Shown here piece after piece: positions 24,834 through 33,118 of a stretch of 64,000 nt of DNA. The notes beneath the pieces were generated by a model, which had not been told where the DNA came from, made no database searches, and was given only the letters and a program-made list of their open reading frames with translations. This DNA comes from Lachnospiraceae bacterium. GTDB taxonomy: Bacteria; Bacillota; Clostridia; Lachnospirales; Lachnospiraceae. Position numbers and translations under genes: made by a program. Location: positions 2,914,001-2,978,000 of the forward strand of contig AP025576.1 in NCBI GenBank assembly GCA_022845955.1. The letters run 5' to 3'. The first letter of the stretch is position 1. Every line of letters starts with the position of its first letter.

Positions 24834-24851
24834 TTCAAAAATATTTTTGAA
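24834..24851. promoter_or_regulatory. Perfect palindrome in the divergent promoter region
   Basis: TTCAAAAATATTTTTGAA is an 18-bp perfect palindrome just upstream of the acidic sigma-like gene's ribosome site. It is a likely operator in the 159-bp gap between divergent operons. Confidence 0.5.
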
Positions 24852-24978
24852 ATTTTTTTGGATTCTCCATAAAAACAGTTCCGCTAAGTACCCTGTATTT
24901 CTCCTATAAGTGAGGAGGTAACCTATTTTGCCTGTTATTAGATTACTTTCGACACTGAATGAAAGGAGGAAACCGCCT

Positions 24979-25347
24979 ATGTCAAACAATTATCGTGAGC
25001 TGACGGGCAGGGAGAAGCAGCGGATCAAGAAGCTGGTTACTTCTCTCTGTGCCAACTACGACAAAGAGTACGGCTGCCTGCCATTGGACTGTGACTGTCC
25101 AATGTTGGGTATCTGCTTTACCAACAGCGCACTATGCAGATATTTCCGCAAGTCTGTCCTGCCGGAAGATGCAGGATTGGAAGCCGTATTCACGCAAATA
25201 TCGACCACTCATTGTAAACAATGCGGCAAGCCGTTCCCAACTGACGGAAAACGGGTGTACTGCTCACAGCGCTGTGCCGAAGAAGCTCGCCGTAAGCAGA
25301 CAGCAGCAAGGGTGCGTAAGTATCGGGAGAAACAACAACAGATGTAA
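24979..25347 (+). CDS. Cysteine-rich VLP-domain protein
   Basis: The ATG at 24979 (MSNNYRELTGREKQRIKKLVTSLC) follows AAAGGAGG. The 122-residue protein has an N-terminal cysteine-rich part (LCANYDKEYGCLPLDCDCPMLGICF), typical of the cysteine-rich VLP family found in mobile elements. It ends in a zinc ribbon (CKQCGKPF, then YCSQRCAEEARRKQ). A strong terminator follows. Function unknown; metal and nucleic-acid binding are likely from the Cys pattern. Confidence 0.8.
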   Translation: MSNNYRELTGREKQRIKKLVTSLCANYDKEYGCLPLDCDCPMLGICFTNSALCRYFRKSVLPEDAGLEAVFTQISTTHCKQCGKPFPTDGKRVYCSQRCAEEARRKQTAARVRKYREKQQQM

Positions 25348-25354
25348 CGCTTTT

Positions 25355-25394
25355 GCCCTCGGAAAGCCTTGTGCCGCAAGGCTTTTTTGAGGGC
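25355..25394 (+). terminator. Intrinsic terminator after the cysteine-rich gene
   Basis: AAGCCTTG (25364-25371) pairs with CAAGGCTT (25377-25384), followed by T residues. An outer GCCCTC/GAGGGC pair (25355-25360, 25389-25394) encloses it. Confidence 0.85.
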
Positions 25395-25520
25395 ATTTCT
25401 GTATTGGCAGGGTGTGAATACCTTTTGCTCGATTTTAACCATGCAAATGGTTACACCGTGCCGGAACTAAACCTATTATACGAAAAAACAATGAACATTT
25501 CAACACGGAGGTAACTGCCT

Positions 25521-25736
25521 ATGGCAAAAAACGAGAACAGTAATTTTTCTTATATGACTCGCCGCATTGGCGGCACCACCTATAAAGTTAAAGTAGTATT
25601 CAGTGATACAGAGAAGGAAACGATGGAGGATAAAATTTTACGGATGATTCGCAATGAAACGGTTACAACTGGCGGAACTTGTGGTATAATAGATTCACCA
25701 CAAATGAGCCGACAGTCTGAAAGGAGCGCATCATGA
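25521..25736 (+). CDS. tnpW: TnpW family protein (inner element)
   Basis: A 71-residue protein with YMTRRIGGTTYKVKVVFSDTEKETMEDKILRMIRNE, the TnpW pattern of a beta-hairpin around IGGTTY and a helix with MEDKI. GGAGG lies before the ATG. The stop overlaps the recombinase start as ATGA (25733-25736), so the two are coupled. Its role in transposition is not known. Confidence 0.8.
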   Translation: MAKNENSNFSYMTRRIGGTTYKVKVVFSDTEKETMEDKILRMIRNETVTTGGTCGIIDSPQMSRQSERSAS

Positions 25737-27814
25737 GCGTAAAACAGACTGAAGGAAAAATCACAGCTTTATATGAAAGGCTGTCCCGTGATGATGACCA
25801 GACTGGTGATAGCAACAGTATTGTCAATCAGAAAAAATACCTTGAAAGCTATGCCCATCAGAAAGGTTATACGAACTGTCAGCACTATACCGATGACGGT
25901 TGGAGTGGAGGAAATTTTGAGCGTCCCGCTTGGAAACAGCTTATTGCAGACATCGAAGCGGGCAAAGTTGCTCATGTCATTGTAAAAGATATGAGCAGGG
26001 CGGGGCGTGATTATCTGCAAACAGGCTTTTACACGGAGGTATTCTTCCGTCAGCATCATGTTCACTTTGTGGCGATTGCCAACAGCGTGGACAGCGACGA
26101 TCAGAACAGCAATGAGTTTGCCCCGTTCCTCAACATTATGAACGAGTGGTATCTTCGTGATTTGAGCCGCAAGCAGAAAACAGCGATCCGTGTGAAAGGC
26201 GAATCCGGCAAGCCTACCACCAACTGTGCCATTTATGGCTACAAGAAAATGCCGGGTGATAAGTACAGTTGGTATATCGATGAGGAAGCCGCTGCGGTTG
26301 TCCGCCGCATTTTCCGGCTGACCATCGAGGGAAACGGTCCTTATGACATCGCCCGTATCCTCTATGACGATAAGGTGGAAACTCCTGCGGTCTACGCCGC
26401 AAAGCAGGGGCGTGGCGTCTGGAAAAGTAAAGAGGAATTTCCCAACCCTTATAACTGGAGTGGTTATATCGTTGGGCAGATTCTCTCCAAGCCCGAATAT
26501 ATGGGGCATACGGTCAATTTCCGTTCTCACAAGCAGTCCTACAAGGACAAAAATCCGGTTATGAATCCGCAGGAGGACTGGCTAATTTTTGAGAACACCC
26601 ACGAAGCGATTGTAGATAAGGAAATGTGGGAGCTTGCACAGAAACTGCGAAAGACACCGAGACGCCACGATACGCTTGGCGAAGCCAATCCGCTGACTGG
26701 ACTTCTGTTCTGTGCTGACTGCGGAGCGAAAATGACCAATCACCGTTCCAAAGGCGGTACGAAGAGCAATCCCTATCCCTCTGATTTTTATGATTGCTCC
26801 GCCTACACATTGGCACATCAAAAGCGCACTCATGCTTGCAGCGGTCACTATATTCGGACAAAAGCGGTCAGAGAGCTTGTTTTGGAAACCATCCGAACAG
26901 CCAGCGCCTTTGCCATCGCCAATCAGGATGAGTTTATGAAAAAGGTGCGTTCTGCTTCTCAAATCAGACAGGCGGAAGTCGCAAAGGATACCAAACGCAA
27001 GTTGAACAAAGACCGTAGGCGTATTGCCGAGCTTGATACCATTATCAAAAAGCTCTACGAATCTTTTGCCATTGGGCGCATTACCGATGAGCGCTTTGAT
27101 ACTCTGCTTGCAGAATACGAAGCGGAGCAGAAAGCTCTTGTCACATCTGTATCGGATGCAGAATCGCATCTGTCCTCTTTTGAGGAAGATACTGACCGTG
27201 CGGAGCAGTTCCTTTCACTGGCAAAGAAGTACACCGACTTTTCCGAACTGACTACTCCAATGATCAATGAGTTTATTGAAAAAATCATTGTCCACGCCCC
27301 GGAAAAGATTGACGGGGATCGGGTGCAGGAGGTTGAGATTTATCTGAAATTTATCGGACGGTTTGAACTGCCCGAACCGGATCTGACACCGGAGGAGATC
27401 AAGCGGCAGGAACAGCTTCGCAGACACCGCATCAAGAGCCGGGAACGCTACCAAAAAATCAAGGCTGGTGAGCACGCAGTTGGTCAGCCATTTCAGCTAA
27501 TCTGTAAATGCTGTGGTGAAGAATTTGAATCCAAGCGGTCAAATACTCTGTTTTGCAGTCCGAAGTGCCGTACTAAATTTTACCGTCAGGAAGCAGCGGA
27601 AAACCGAAAGCGGGAATGTGTCTGCGAGAACTGCGGAAAAACTTTTACCGCTACACGGAGAGATGTAAAATACTGTTGTGATGATTGCAGGACGGAAGCA
27701 AACCGCAGGATGCAGAAAGAACGCAATGTTGCGAAGCAAATAAAAAAGAACGAACCAGTATTGCTTGATGCCCCGCCTATTAAAGAAAACGGGCAAAAAC
27801 AGAAAACAGCATAA
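25733..27814 (+). CDS. tnpX: Large serine recombinase (TnpX-like) of the inner element
   Basis: The 693-residue enzyme has a resolvase domain (ITALYERLSRDD with catalytic Ser18; DDGWSGGNFERPAW; VIVKDMSRAGRDYL), a recombinase domain (YGYKKMPGDKYSWYIDEEAAAVVRRIF; IARILYDD), a zinc region (LLFCADCGAKM...HACSGHYI) and a coiled coil with a DUF4368-like end. Unusually, two more zinc ribbons follow at residues about 585-660 (CKCCGEEF...FCSPKC and CENCGKTF...YCCDDC). It should excise and insert the element at short dinucleotide cores. If it acts on the present ends it would repair the outer recombinase gene. Confidence 0.93.
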   Translation: MSVKQTEGKITALYERLSRDDDQTGDSNSIVNQKKYLESYAHQKGYTNCQHYTDDGWSGGNFERPAWKQLIADIEAGKVAHVIVKDMSRAGRDYLQTGFYTEVFFRQHHVHFVAIANSVDSDDQNSNEFAPFLNIMNEWYLRDLSRKQKTAIRVKGESGKPTTNCAIYGYKKMPGDKYSWYIDEEAAAVVRRIFRLTIEGNGPYDIARILYDDKVETPAVYAAKQGRGVWKSKEEFPNPYNWSGYIVGQILSKPEYMGHTVNFRSHKQSYKDKNPVMNPQEDWLIFENTHEAIVDKEMWELAQKLRKTPRRHDTLGEANPLTGLLFCADCGAKMTNHRSKGGTKSNPYPSDFYDCSAYTLAHQKRTHACSGHYIRTKAVRELVLETIRTASAFAIANQDEFMKKVRSASQIRQAEVAKDTKRKLNKDRRRIAELDTIIKKLYESFAIGRITDERFDTLLAEYEAEQKALVTSVSDAESHLSSFEEDTDRAEQFLSLAKKYTDFSELTTPMINEFIEKIIVHAPEKIDGDRVQEVEIYLKFIGRFELPEPDLTPEEIKRQEQLRRHRIKSRERYQKIKAGEHAVGQPFQLICKCCGEEFESKRSNTLFCSPKCRTKFYRQEAAENRKRECVCENCGKTFTATRRDVKYCCDDCRTEANRRMQKERNVAKQIKKNEPVLLDAPPIKENGQKQKTA

Positions 27815-27825
27815 TAAATGACGCT

Positions 27826-27865
27826 GAAGGCGACTTGTGAGAATAAAATCTCATGAGCCGCCTTC
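27826..27865. terminator. Stem-loop after tnpX
   Basis: GAAGGCG (27826-27832) pairs with CGCCTTC (27859-27865), with further pairing TGTGAGA/TCTCATG inside. It lies between tnpX and the DUF3847 gene; the T-run is weak. Confidence 0.6.
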
Positions 27866-27906
27866 TTTGCGTTTTCAGCCGGATACGGCAGAAAGGAATA
27901 AAACCT

Positions 27907-28113
27907 ATGACAGAAAATGAAAAGAAGCTTTTACAGGCGAAGCACAGATTGGAAGAAGCCGAGATGCGTGACCGACAGAAAGAGCGAAAAGCACGGACAC
28001 GGCGGCTGGTTCAGGAAGGTGCGATTTTAGAGAAAGCATTACCGCAGACAACACAGATGACTTTGGAACAGTTGGAGGATTTTTTATGCGAAGTATTCAA
28101 ACCAATCCGATGA
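27907..28113 (+). CDS. DUF3847-like small protein
   Basis: A 68-residue, highly charged helical protein: MTENEKKLLQAKHRLEEAEMRDRQKERKARTRRLVQEGAILEKAL, then LEQLEDFLCEVFKPIR. It matches the small DUF3847 proteins that sit before relaxase genes in mobilisable elements. The layout recalls accessory MobC-like proteins that help the relaxase at oriT, which lies just downstream. That role is an inference. Confidence 0.75.
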   Translation: MTENEKKLLQAKHRLEEAEMRDRQKERKARTRRLVQEGAILEKALPQTTQMTLEQLEDFLCEVFKPIR

Positions 28114-28157
28114 TTTTTATGAGCGACCGGCTATCGGTCGCTTTTTCTTTTTCCCGA

Positions 28158-28195
28158 AGGGCGCACTTACTCACCACCTGCAAAGCAGGCGGTGG
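28158..28195 (-). other. Transfer origin (oriT) of MOBQ type
   Basis: On the minus strand an inverted repeat, CACCGCCTGC (28194-28185), TTT and GCAGGTGGTG (28181-28172), is followed by AGTAAGTGCGCCCT (28171-28158). Repeat plus TAAGTGCGCCCT is the layout of RSF1010/R1162-type origins, where MobA nicks next to the GTGCG. The relaxase gene follows at 28477. Strand of nicking is inferred from that family. Confidence 0.82.
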
Positions 28196-28476
28196 TATCC
28201 CTCCCGTTGGTCGGGCTCGTGCGCTCTTCACGAACTGTCTTTCAGACAGTTCTCCAGAGGGGGCAGGCAATGTCGCAAGCGAACATTCCCTGTGCAGTCG
28301 GCTCTATATTTGCTCTATCAGCAAAACGATGAGGTGGCATATTGCCACCCCATCTCGCCGCCTGCCTGCGAAAACCTGCCACTGGCAGCTTTTACGCAGT
28401 TATGGGTATCGCATTCTCGGCGACACCCATTTTCTCTTTTCAAAAGAGAAACAGAAAGAAAGGACGGTGAAGCCAA
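28196..28476. other. Hairpin-rich non-coding segment between oriT and relaxase gene
   Basis: Further stems lie here: AACTGTCT/AGACAGTT (28233-28251) and GATGAGGTGGCA with TGCCACCCCATC (28328-28354, one mismatch). A long reading frame crosses the area but shows Cys/Arg/Ser-rich composition and no family, so I treat it as non-coding. The segment probably holds relaxosome sites and the relaxase promoter. Confidence 0.6.
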
Positions 28477-30174
28477 ATGGCAATCTATCATCTGGAAGCA
28501 AAAATAGTCAGCCGTGGTGCAGGGCGAAGTGCAGTCGCTGCGGCAGCGTATTTAAGTTGTTCTAAAATACTGAATGACTATGACGGGATTCAGCACGATT
28601 ACACCCGTAAAAAAGGTCTTGTCTGGCAGGAGGTGTTCCTACCAGAGTTTGCCCCATCAGAATGGAAAGAACGGAGCGTGCTTTGGAACGCCGTGGAAGA
28701 AAATGAAAAGACAAAAGACAGCCGCCTTGCCCGTGAATTTGTGGTCGCTTTGCCGATTGAGCAGAACGAAACACAGTGGGAAAAGCTGCTGTCTGATTTT
28801 ATTTCTGGAACCTTTGTAGATGATGGTATGTGTGCGGATGTGGCAATTCATGATCCATATCCTCCCGGTCACAATCCCCATGCTCATATCATGCTGACAG
28901 TGCGCCCGTTAGATGAAAAAGGAAACTGGCAATATAAGACACAGAAGGAATATCTCTGTGTGAAAAATGGAGAGGAACAAGGATTTACTGCGGATGAGTT
29001 TAAGACGGCACAGACAGAGGGATGGGAAAAGCAATACCAGTATAAGGTAGGAAAGAAAAAGGTTTATATGACTGCTTCTGCTGCTGAAGAAAAAGGCTAT
29101 GAACGGGTATCGAAATATCCCAAAAGCACGAAATACGGCAGACAAAATCCTATTGCTGAGCGTTGGAACAGCGAAGAACAACTTGTTTTATGGAGAGCAG
29201 CGTGGGCTGATGTAACGAACCGCCATTTGGAGCGTGCTGGACACAAAGAACGCATTGACCACCGCAGTCATGCAGAACGGGAACTTGATGAACAACCTAC
29301 TATTCACGAGGGTGTGGTTGCAAGAGCATTGGAGAAAAAGGGAATTGTTTCTGACCGCTGTGAGTTAAATCGTCAGATTAAGGCAGACAATGCGTTGCTC
29401 TGTGAGCTGAAAGCAACGGTCAAGAAGTTGATTCAGGTAGTTAAAGCATCTGTTCCTGCTCTTGCAGAAGCAATGGAGTCCTTACGGGCGAACATGGTTA
29501 TTTTTTGCTATCAGATTCGCTATGCCGGTTTTGGAAAGCACAAATTATCGGAAAGCCTGAATGTGCTGAAGCCCGACTTAGAGCGATATTCCGTACTGGT
29601 ACAGCAGATTAAAAATACGACCAAAGAACGGAAAACGCTGCTTACAGAAAAGAAAGCGACACCATTTTATCAGTTTGTTGCTCATAATGATTTGGCAAAA
29701 CAGATTGCCGAACTGACGGAAGATTTAGAAGAACTGAGATCCGAAAAGACGATGCTCCTCAGTTCATTTGATTGTAGTGAGGATACTGGAATTGCTGAGG
29801 TTAAAAAGAGTGTTTCGGCTATGGAGGAAAATTTGAAACGGCTGACAAAGCAGGAAGAAAAATATGCTGCTGAGTTGGAGGATGCCTTAAAGCAGTTCTC
29901 AGAATTAAAGGAGCAGGCAAAAAATGTGGATTCAGCAGAACTTTCCGAACAGCGGATCGCCTTACAGGGGGAGAAGATTCAATCTGCCACTTCCAAGATC
30001 AAAGCGGCATATGGAGAAAAATTTGATCCGCTTATCCTGCTTGACAGCAAGCGTGATGTTTCTGAATTATTGGGGGAAGAAACAGAAGTACGCTCTATTC
30101 AAGAACACCTGCAGCAAAAACAGCAGCCAGAAAAGCAGCAGAAAAAAGCCAAATACAAAGAGCAGGAGCGATAA
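28477..30174 (+). CDS. MobA/MobL family relaxase
   Basis: The 565-residue protein begins MAIYHLEAKIVSRGAGRSAVAAAAYLSCSKI, the MobA/MobL start with the nucleophilic Tyr near residue 26. PPGHNPHAHIMLTVRPLD carries the metal-binding His residues. An insertion with KVGKKKVYMTASAAEEKGYERV follows, then DHRSHAERELDEQPTIHEG, a conserved block of the family. From residue about 300 on it is a long coiled coil. It should nick the oriT 300 bp upstream and lead the strand into a recipient, using the conjugation apparatus of another element. Confidence 0.93.
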   Translation: MAIYHLEAKIVSRGAGRSAVAAAAYLSCSKILNDYDGIQHDYTRKKGLVWQEVFLPEFAPSEWKERSVLWNAVEENEKTKDSRLAREFVVALPIEQNETQWEKLLSDFISGTFVDDGMCADVAIHDPYPPGHNPHAHIMLTVRPLDEKGNWQYKTQKEYLCVKNGEEQGFTADEFKTAQTEGWEKQYQYKVGKKKVYMTASAAEEKGYERVSKYPKSTKYGRQNPIAERWNSEEQLVLWRAAWADVTNRHLERAGHKERIDHRSHAERELDEQPTIHEGVVARALEKKGIVSDRCELNRQIKADNALLCELKATVKKLIQVVKASVPALAEAMESLRANMVIFCYQIRYAGFGKHKLSESLNVLKPDLERYSVLVQQIKNTTKERKTLLTEKKATPFYQFVAHNDLAKQIAELTEDLEELRSEKTMLLSSFDCSEDTGIAEVKKSVSAMEENLKRLTKQEEKYAAELEDALKQFSELKEQAKNVDSAELSEQRIALQGEKIQSATSKIKAAYGEKFDPLILLDSKRDVSELLGEETEVRSIQEHLQQKQQPEKQQKKAKYKEQER

Positions 30175-30292
30175 AACACTGCTTCAATAATAAGAGAAAA
30201 CATTTGTACAATTCTTTTTATGCTTTATTTTGGCAGGGAGTTGCATTATAATATACGCAAATGGAAAATATCAAAACAAGGAGGAACAGGAT

Positions 30293-31036
30293 ATGGGAAT
30301 TCTAATCTCAGTAATTACCATTACTCTGCTGGTGCTCTGCTATGTCAGGATGTATAACCGTCTGAAGCGGCTATTCGTCAAGGTGCAGGAAGGGAGTGCA
30401 GGCATAGATGTTGCTTTGGAGAAACGCTACGATATGCTGTCAGAAGAAATTGAGGCAGTAAAAAAGTATCTGGCGCATGAGTATCAGATCTACACCGAAG
30501 TCACATCTACCCGCGCGGGGAAAGAACTGAACGAAAGCATATTTCAGGAAAAGAAACAACTGTCTGAGGAAGCGGTCAAAGCGATCAGCGAGACGATTGC
30601 CGAACAGCAAAAGCAGATGGAAACAATCCGGCGGCAGTTGGAACAGCAGCGAGGGCAGGATCATTCTTTTGGAGCGGAAACACCGGGGATGGGGGACGAC
30701 GGGCTGATCGGACATCAGGTAAGTCTGGATCGGAAACTCGGCTTGCTTACTTCCGCCCAGCAGGGACTCACCGGGGTCAACTCTGCCATCAATGCACTGG
30801 CTGAGCAATACCCAACCCTTTATTCCTATGCGTCCATGCAGCATTTCCAGCAGGATATTTTTGATGCAGAGGAACACTTACAAGCGGCGAGACGGTTGTA
30901 CAACTCTAACGCATCTTTGTATAACCAGAGAATTAACACATTTCCCTACCTGCTTTTAGCAAAACTTCATGGCATGAAAGAAGCGAAGTTCTACACTGTG
31001 GAAGAAAAGAAAAAAGACTTTAAGCTGCAGTTTTAA
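30293..31036 (+). CDS. LemA family protein
   Basis: The ATG at 30293 follows AAGGAGG. The 247-residue protein has an N-terminal membrane helix (MGILISVITITLLVLCYVRMYNRLKRLFVKVQEGSAGIDVALEKRYDML), the LemA hallmark, then a long helical domain. The end has YPTLYSYASMQHFQQDI and RRLYNSNASLYNQRINTFPYLLLAKLHGM, the family's NxxxxxYNxxI-F-P block. LemA proteins are membrane-anchored and of unclear function. The next two genes encode a DUF3137 and a DUF1266 protein, so this is a cargo operon. Confidence 0.88.
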   Translation: MGILISVITITLLVLCYVRMYNRLKRLFVKVQEGSAGIDVALEKRYDMLSEEIEAVKKYLAHEYQIYTEVTSTRAGKELNESIFQEKKQLSEEAVKAISETIAEQQKQMETIRRQLEQQRGQDHSFGAETPGMGDDGLIGHQVSLDRKLGLLTSAQQGLTGVNSAINALAEQYPTLYSYASMQHFQQDIFDAEEHLQAARRLYNSNASLYNQRINTFPYLLLAKLHGMKEAKFYTVEEKKKDFKLQF

Positions 31037-31056
31037 GAAGAAAGGGAAAAAGATGT

Positions 31057-32043
31057 ATGAAAATGGTGGAACAGAATATCAGCGGTGTCAAGCTGGAACG
31101 GCTGCGGCAGAACGCTGTTAAAAAACATAAAATCCTGCGGAAACTGTTTCCGGTATGCTTGATTTTGTTTATAGGATTGACATTGGTAAAAAACCGATTT
31201 TTGTTTGCCTCCATCAGAGAATATGGATGGGGAGATCCGGCAACTCAGGGAGCCTTTTGGATGCTGGTAGGAAACCTGATGCTCAGCGTGATTTTTGCGG
31301 GTGTCATTTTTGGTTTTTACTATATGCTGGTCTATAAAAAAGCTTATGACCTCTTTTGTATCAATTTCAAAAACAAATATGTGTTGGACACTCTCCGACA
31401 ACTGCCGGATTTTTCCGAATTGCGCTACAATGCCGGAGGCGGTCTTTCTTATGAGGAAATGAACCGTTTAAAGTTAATCCCCGGAGGTCAGTCGGTCTTT
31501 TATCAATCGTCGGATGAACTGTCCGGCAAGCTGGATGGAGTTCCCTTCCGGGCTGTCAATGTCTGCACTGGCGAAAAAGCTTCCGCAAGAAGTTCTACTC
31601 CAAAAATTCTGTTTGAGGGACAGGTCATTGTTTTTTCCTGTTTTGATAATCGGAAGATCAGTGAGGGCTTTGTCCAGGTGTTTTCCAAAAAAGCTCTGTC
31701 TAAACTCAGGGAAACCAGAGTCCCGCTGCCAATTCAGACAGAAAACAGTGTATTCAACGAAAATTTTGCAGTGTTTGCAGAGAACGAGCAGAATGCTTTT
31801 TACATCCTGACCCCCCAGGTGATGGAGCAGATTACAGCTTTTCAGGAAGCTATGGAAGGAAATGTTTATCTTTCCTTTTCTGAAAAATCCCTGTATGTAA
31901 CTTGCAGCCAGCTTCGCAATCCTTTTCATATTTACATCGACATCCCTGTTGAAGAACAGCGTCAAAAGATTGCTGGCGATACGGCGATTCTCCGCAGTGC
32001 AAAGGAAATTCTCATCAGAGCCGGACAAAGCAGTCCGAAATAA
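31057..32043 (+). CDS. DUF3137 membrane protein
   Basis: The 328-residue protein has two close transmembrane helices near residues 30-48 and 70-96. A cytosolic beta-rich domain follows, with LSYEEMNRLKLIPGG, YQSSDELSGKLDGVPFRAVNV and FEGQVIVFSCFDNRK, typical of DUF3137. Genes of this family often stand next to lemA, as here (21 bp). Role unknown; the pair may act at the membrane. Confidence 0.8.
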   Translation: MKMVEQNISGVKLERLRQNAVKKHKILRKLFPVCLILFIGLTLVKNRFLFASIREYGWGDPATQGAFWMLVGNLMLSVIFAGVIFGFYYMLVYKKAYDLFCINFKNKYVLDTLRQLPDFSELRYNAGGGLSYEEMNRLKLIPGGQSVFYQSSDELSGKLDGVPFRAVNVCTGEKASARSSTPKILFEGQVIVFSCFDNRKISEGFVQVFSKKALSKLRETRVPLPIQTENSVFNENFAVFAENEQNAFYILTPQVMEQITAFQEAMEGNVYLSFSEKSLYVTCSQLRNPFHIYIDIPVEEQRQKIAGDTAILRSAKEILIRAGQSSPK

Positions 32044-32075
32044 GAAGGCAGTCCCTGAAAGGAGGAGAATATCAT

Positions 32076-33002
32076 ATGGGATGCATGATTGTGTTCGTTA
32101 TCCTGCTTGTTATTGGAATAGGCATCCTCTGTTTTCTGACAGGGGATATGACGGCTTTTATCGCCCTGGCCGCTACTTTAGTCATAGGGCTTGGTCTTGC
32201 CGGTATTCTGTATCATATCTATAAATCGAAGCAAAGACGGATGGAGAAGTATAATCCCCTATCCCCTACATTGCGCTGGATGAATGCCGCAGGGTCGATC
32301 CTGATTGCAGCAAGTCAACATACAAATTTTCATCTACTGGCTGGCTGGCGGTACAATAACGAATTTGACCGGGAAAGTATTAAAACAATGCTGTGGGATT
32401 ATTGGGGCATTCAAGGACATGAGACAGCTATAAAGGAAATGCGCAGCCTGATCGACGAGGGAATGCGTGCCAGCTATCGGAGGAAAATGGAACTCTTGTC
32501 GCATAAATATAAGGATGCTACAGAAGTCCAGCTCATTGAGGAGGCCCGCAAAACTAATCCAAAAGCCGATGAAGATAGCTACCTGCCGAAAATGCTGACA
32601 GCATGGCGGCGTTATGGGGAAAATGCCCTGTTAGGCTGGGATATGGGACGCTGCGCATATATCACGCAATGTTGCTATCTGGCAGGCTACATCAATATGA
32701 AGGAAATGTTGGATTTGTGTGTAGATGCTGGGACAAAGGCGCAGGCTTTTTTTCAGAACTGGGAAGAAATGATGGAGAGCTATCTTCTGGGCGGACAATT
32801 TTGGAAGCATGAGGATCAAAGCAATCCAAACTCCATGACGGCAGAACGCTGGAAGTTATATGAACAGCTCTGGCAAGGAAGAAAACCCTTCCAGAGCTCT
32901 CCATACCTCGCTGTCCCGTTCGACCAGCCCCTCTCCAAAGAGGTTATTACCAATGAATACGGTATTCTGCCGGAATACCAAAAATATTATAATCATGGAT
33001 AG
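32076..33002 (+). CDS. DUF1266 membrane-anchored protein
   Basis: The 308-residue protein starts with two hydrophobic helices (residues 1-45) and continues with a soluble domain holding LLGWDMGRCAYITQCCYLAGYINMKEMLDLCVDAGTKAQAFFQNWEEMMESYLLGGQFW. This is the DUF1266 block (W-D-x-x-R followed by G-Y-I). AAAGGAGG precedes the ATG. It is the last gene of the LemA-DUF3137 operon. The family has no settled function. Confidence 0.8.
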   Translation: MGCMIVFVILLVIGIGILCFLTGDMTAFIALAATLVIGLGLAGILYHIYKSKQRRMEKYNPLSPTLRWMNAAGSILIAASQHTNFHLLAGWRYNNEFDRESIKTMLWDYWGIQGHETAIKEMRSLIDEGMRASYRRKMELLSHKYKDATEVQLIEEARKTNPKADEDSYLPKMLTAWRRYGENALLGWDMGRCAYITQCCYLAGYINMKEMLDLCVDAGTKAQAFFQNWEEMMESYLLGGQFWKHEDQSNPNSMTAERWKLYEQLWQGRKPFQSSPYLAVPFDQPLSKEVITNEYGILPEYQKYYNHG

Positions 33003-33027
33003 TTCGTATTCAGTTTTGGGTATGGGA

Positions 33028-33053
33028 AAGGCGCGGCCTGTCTGCCGCGCCTT
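33028..33053. terminator. GC-rich stem-loop after the LemA operon
   Basis: AAGGCGCGGC (33028-33037), loop CTGTCT, and GCCGCGCCTT (33044-33053) form a perfect 10-bp stem. No T-run follows, so the terminator call is moderate. Confidence 0.6.
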
Positions 33054-33118
33054 GGTGGGTGGTGTTCGGTTTTCCGTTTCTGGCTGGACAAAGTGTCCAG
33101 AGGTGGGGGCGTGTAGTG

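Noticed and set aside
28086..28565. Frame of 159 codons across the oriT region
   Set aside because: It overlaps the oriT inverted repeats and the relaxase start, has no family pattern and a Cys/Ser/Arg-rich composition typical of translated structured DNA.
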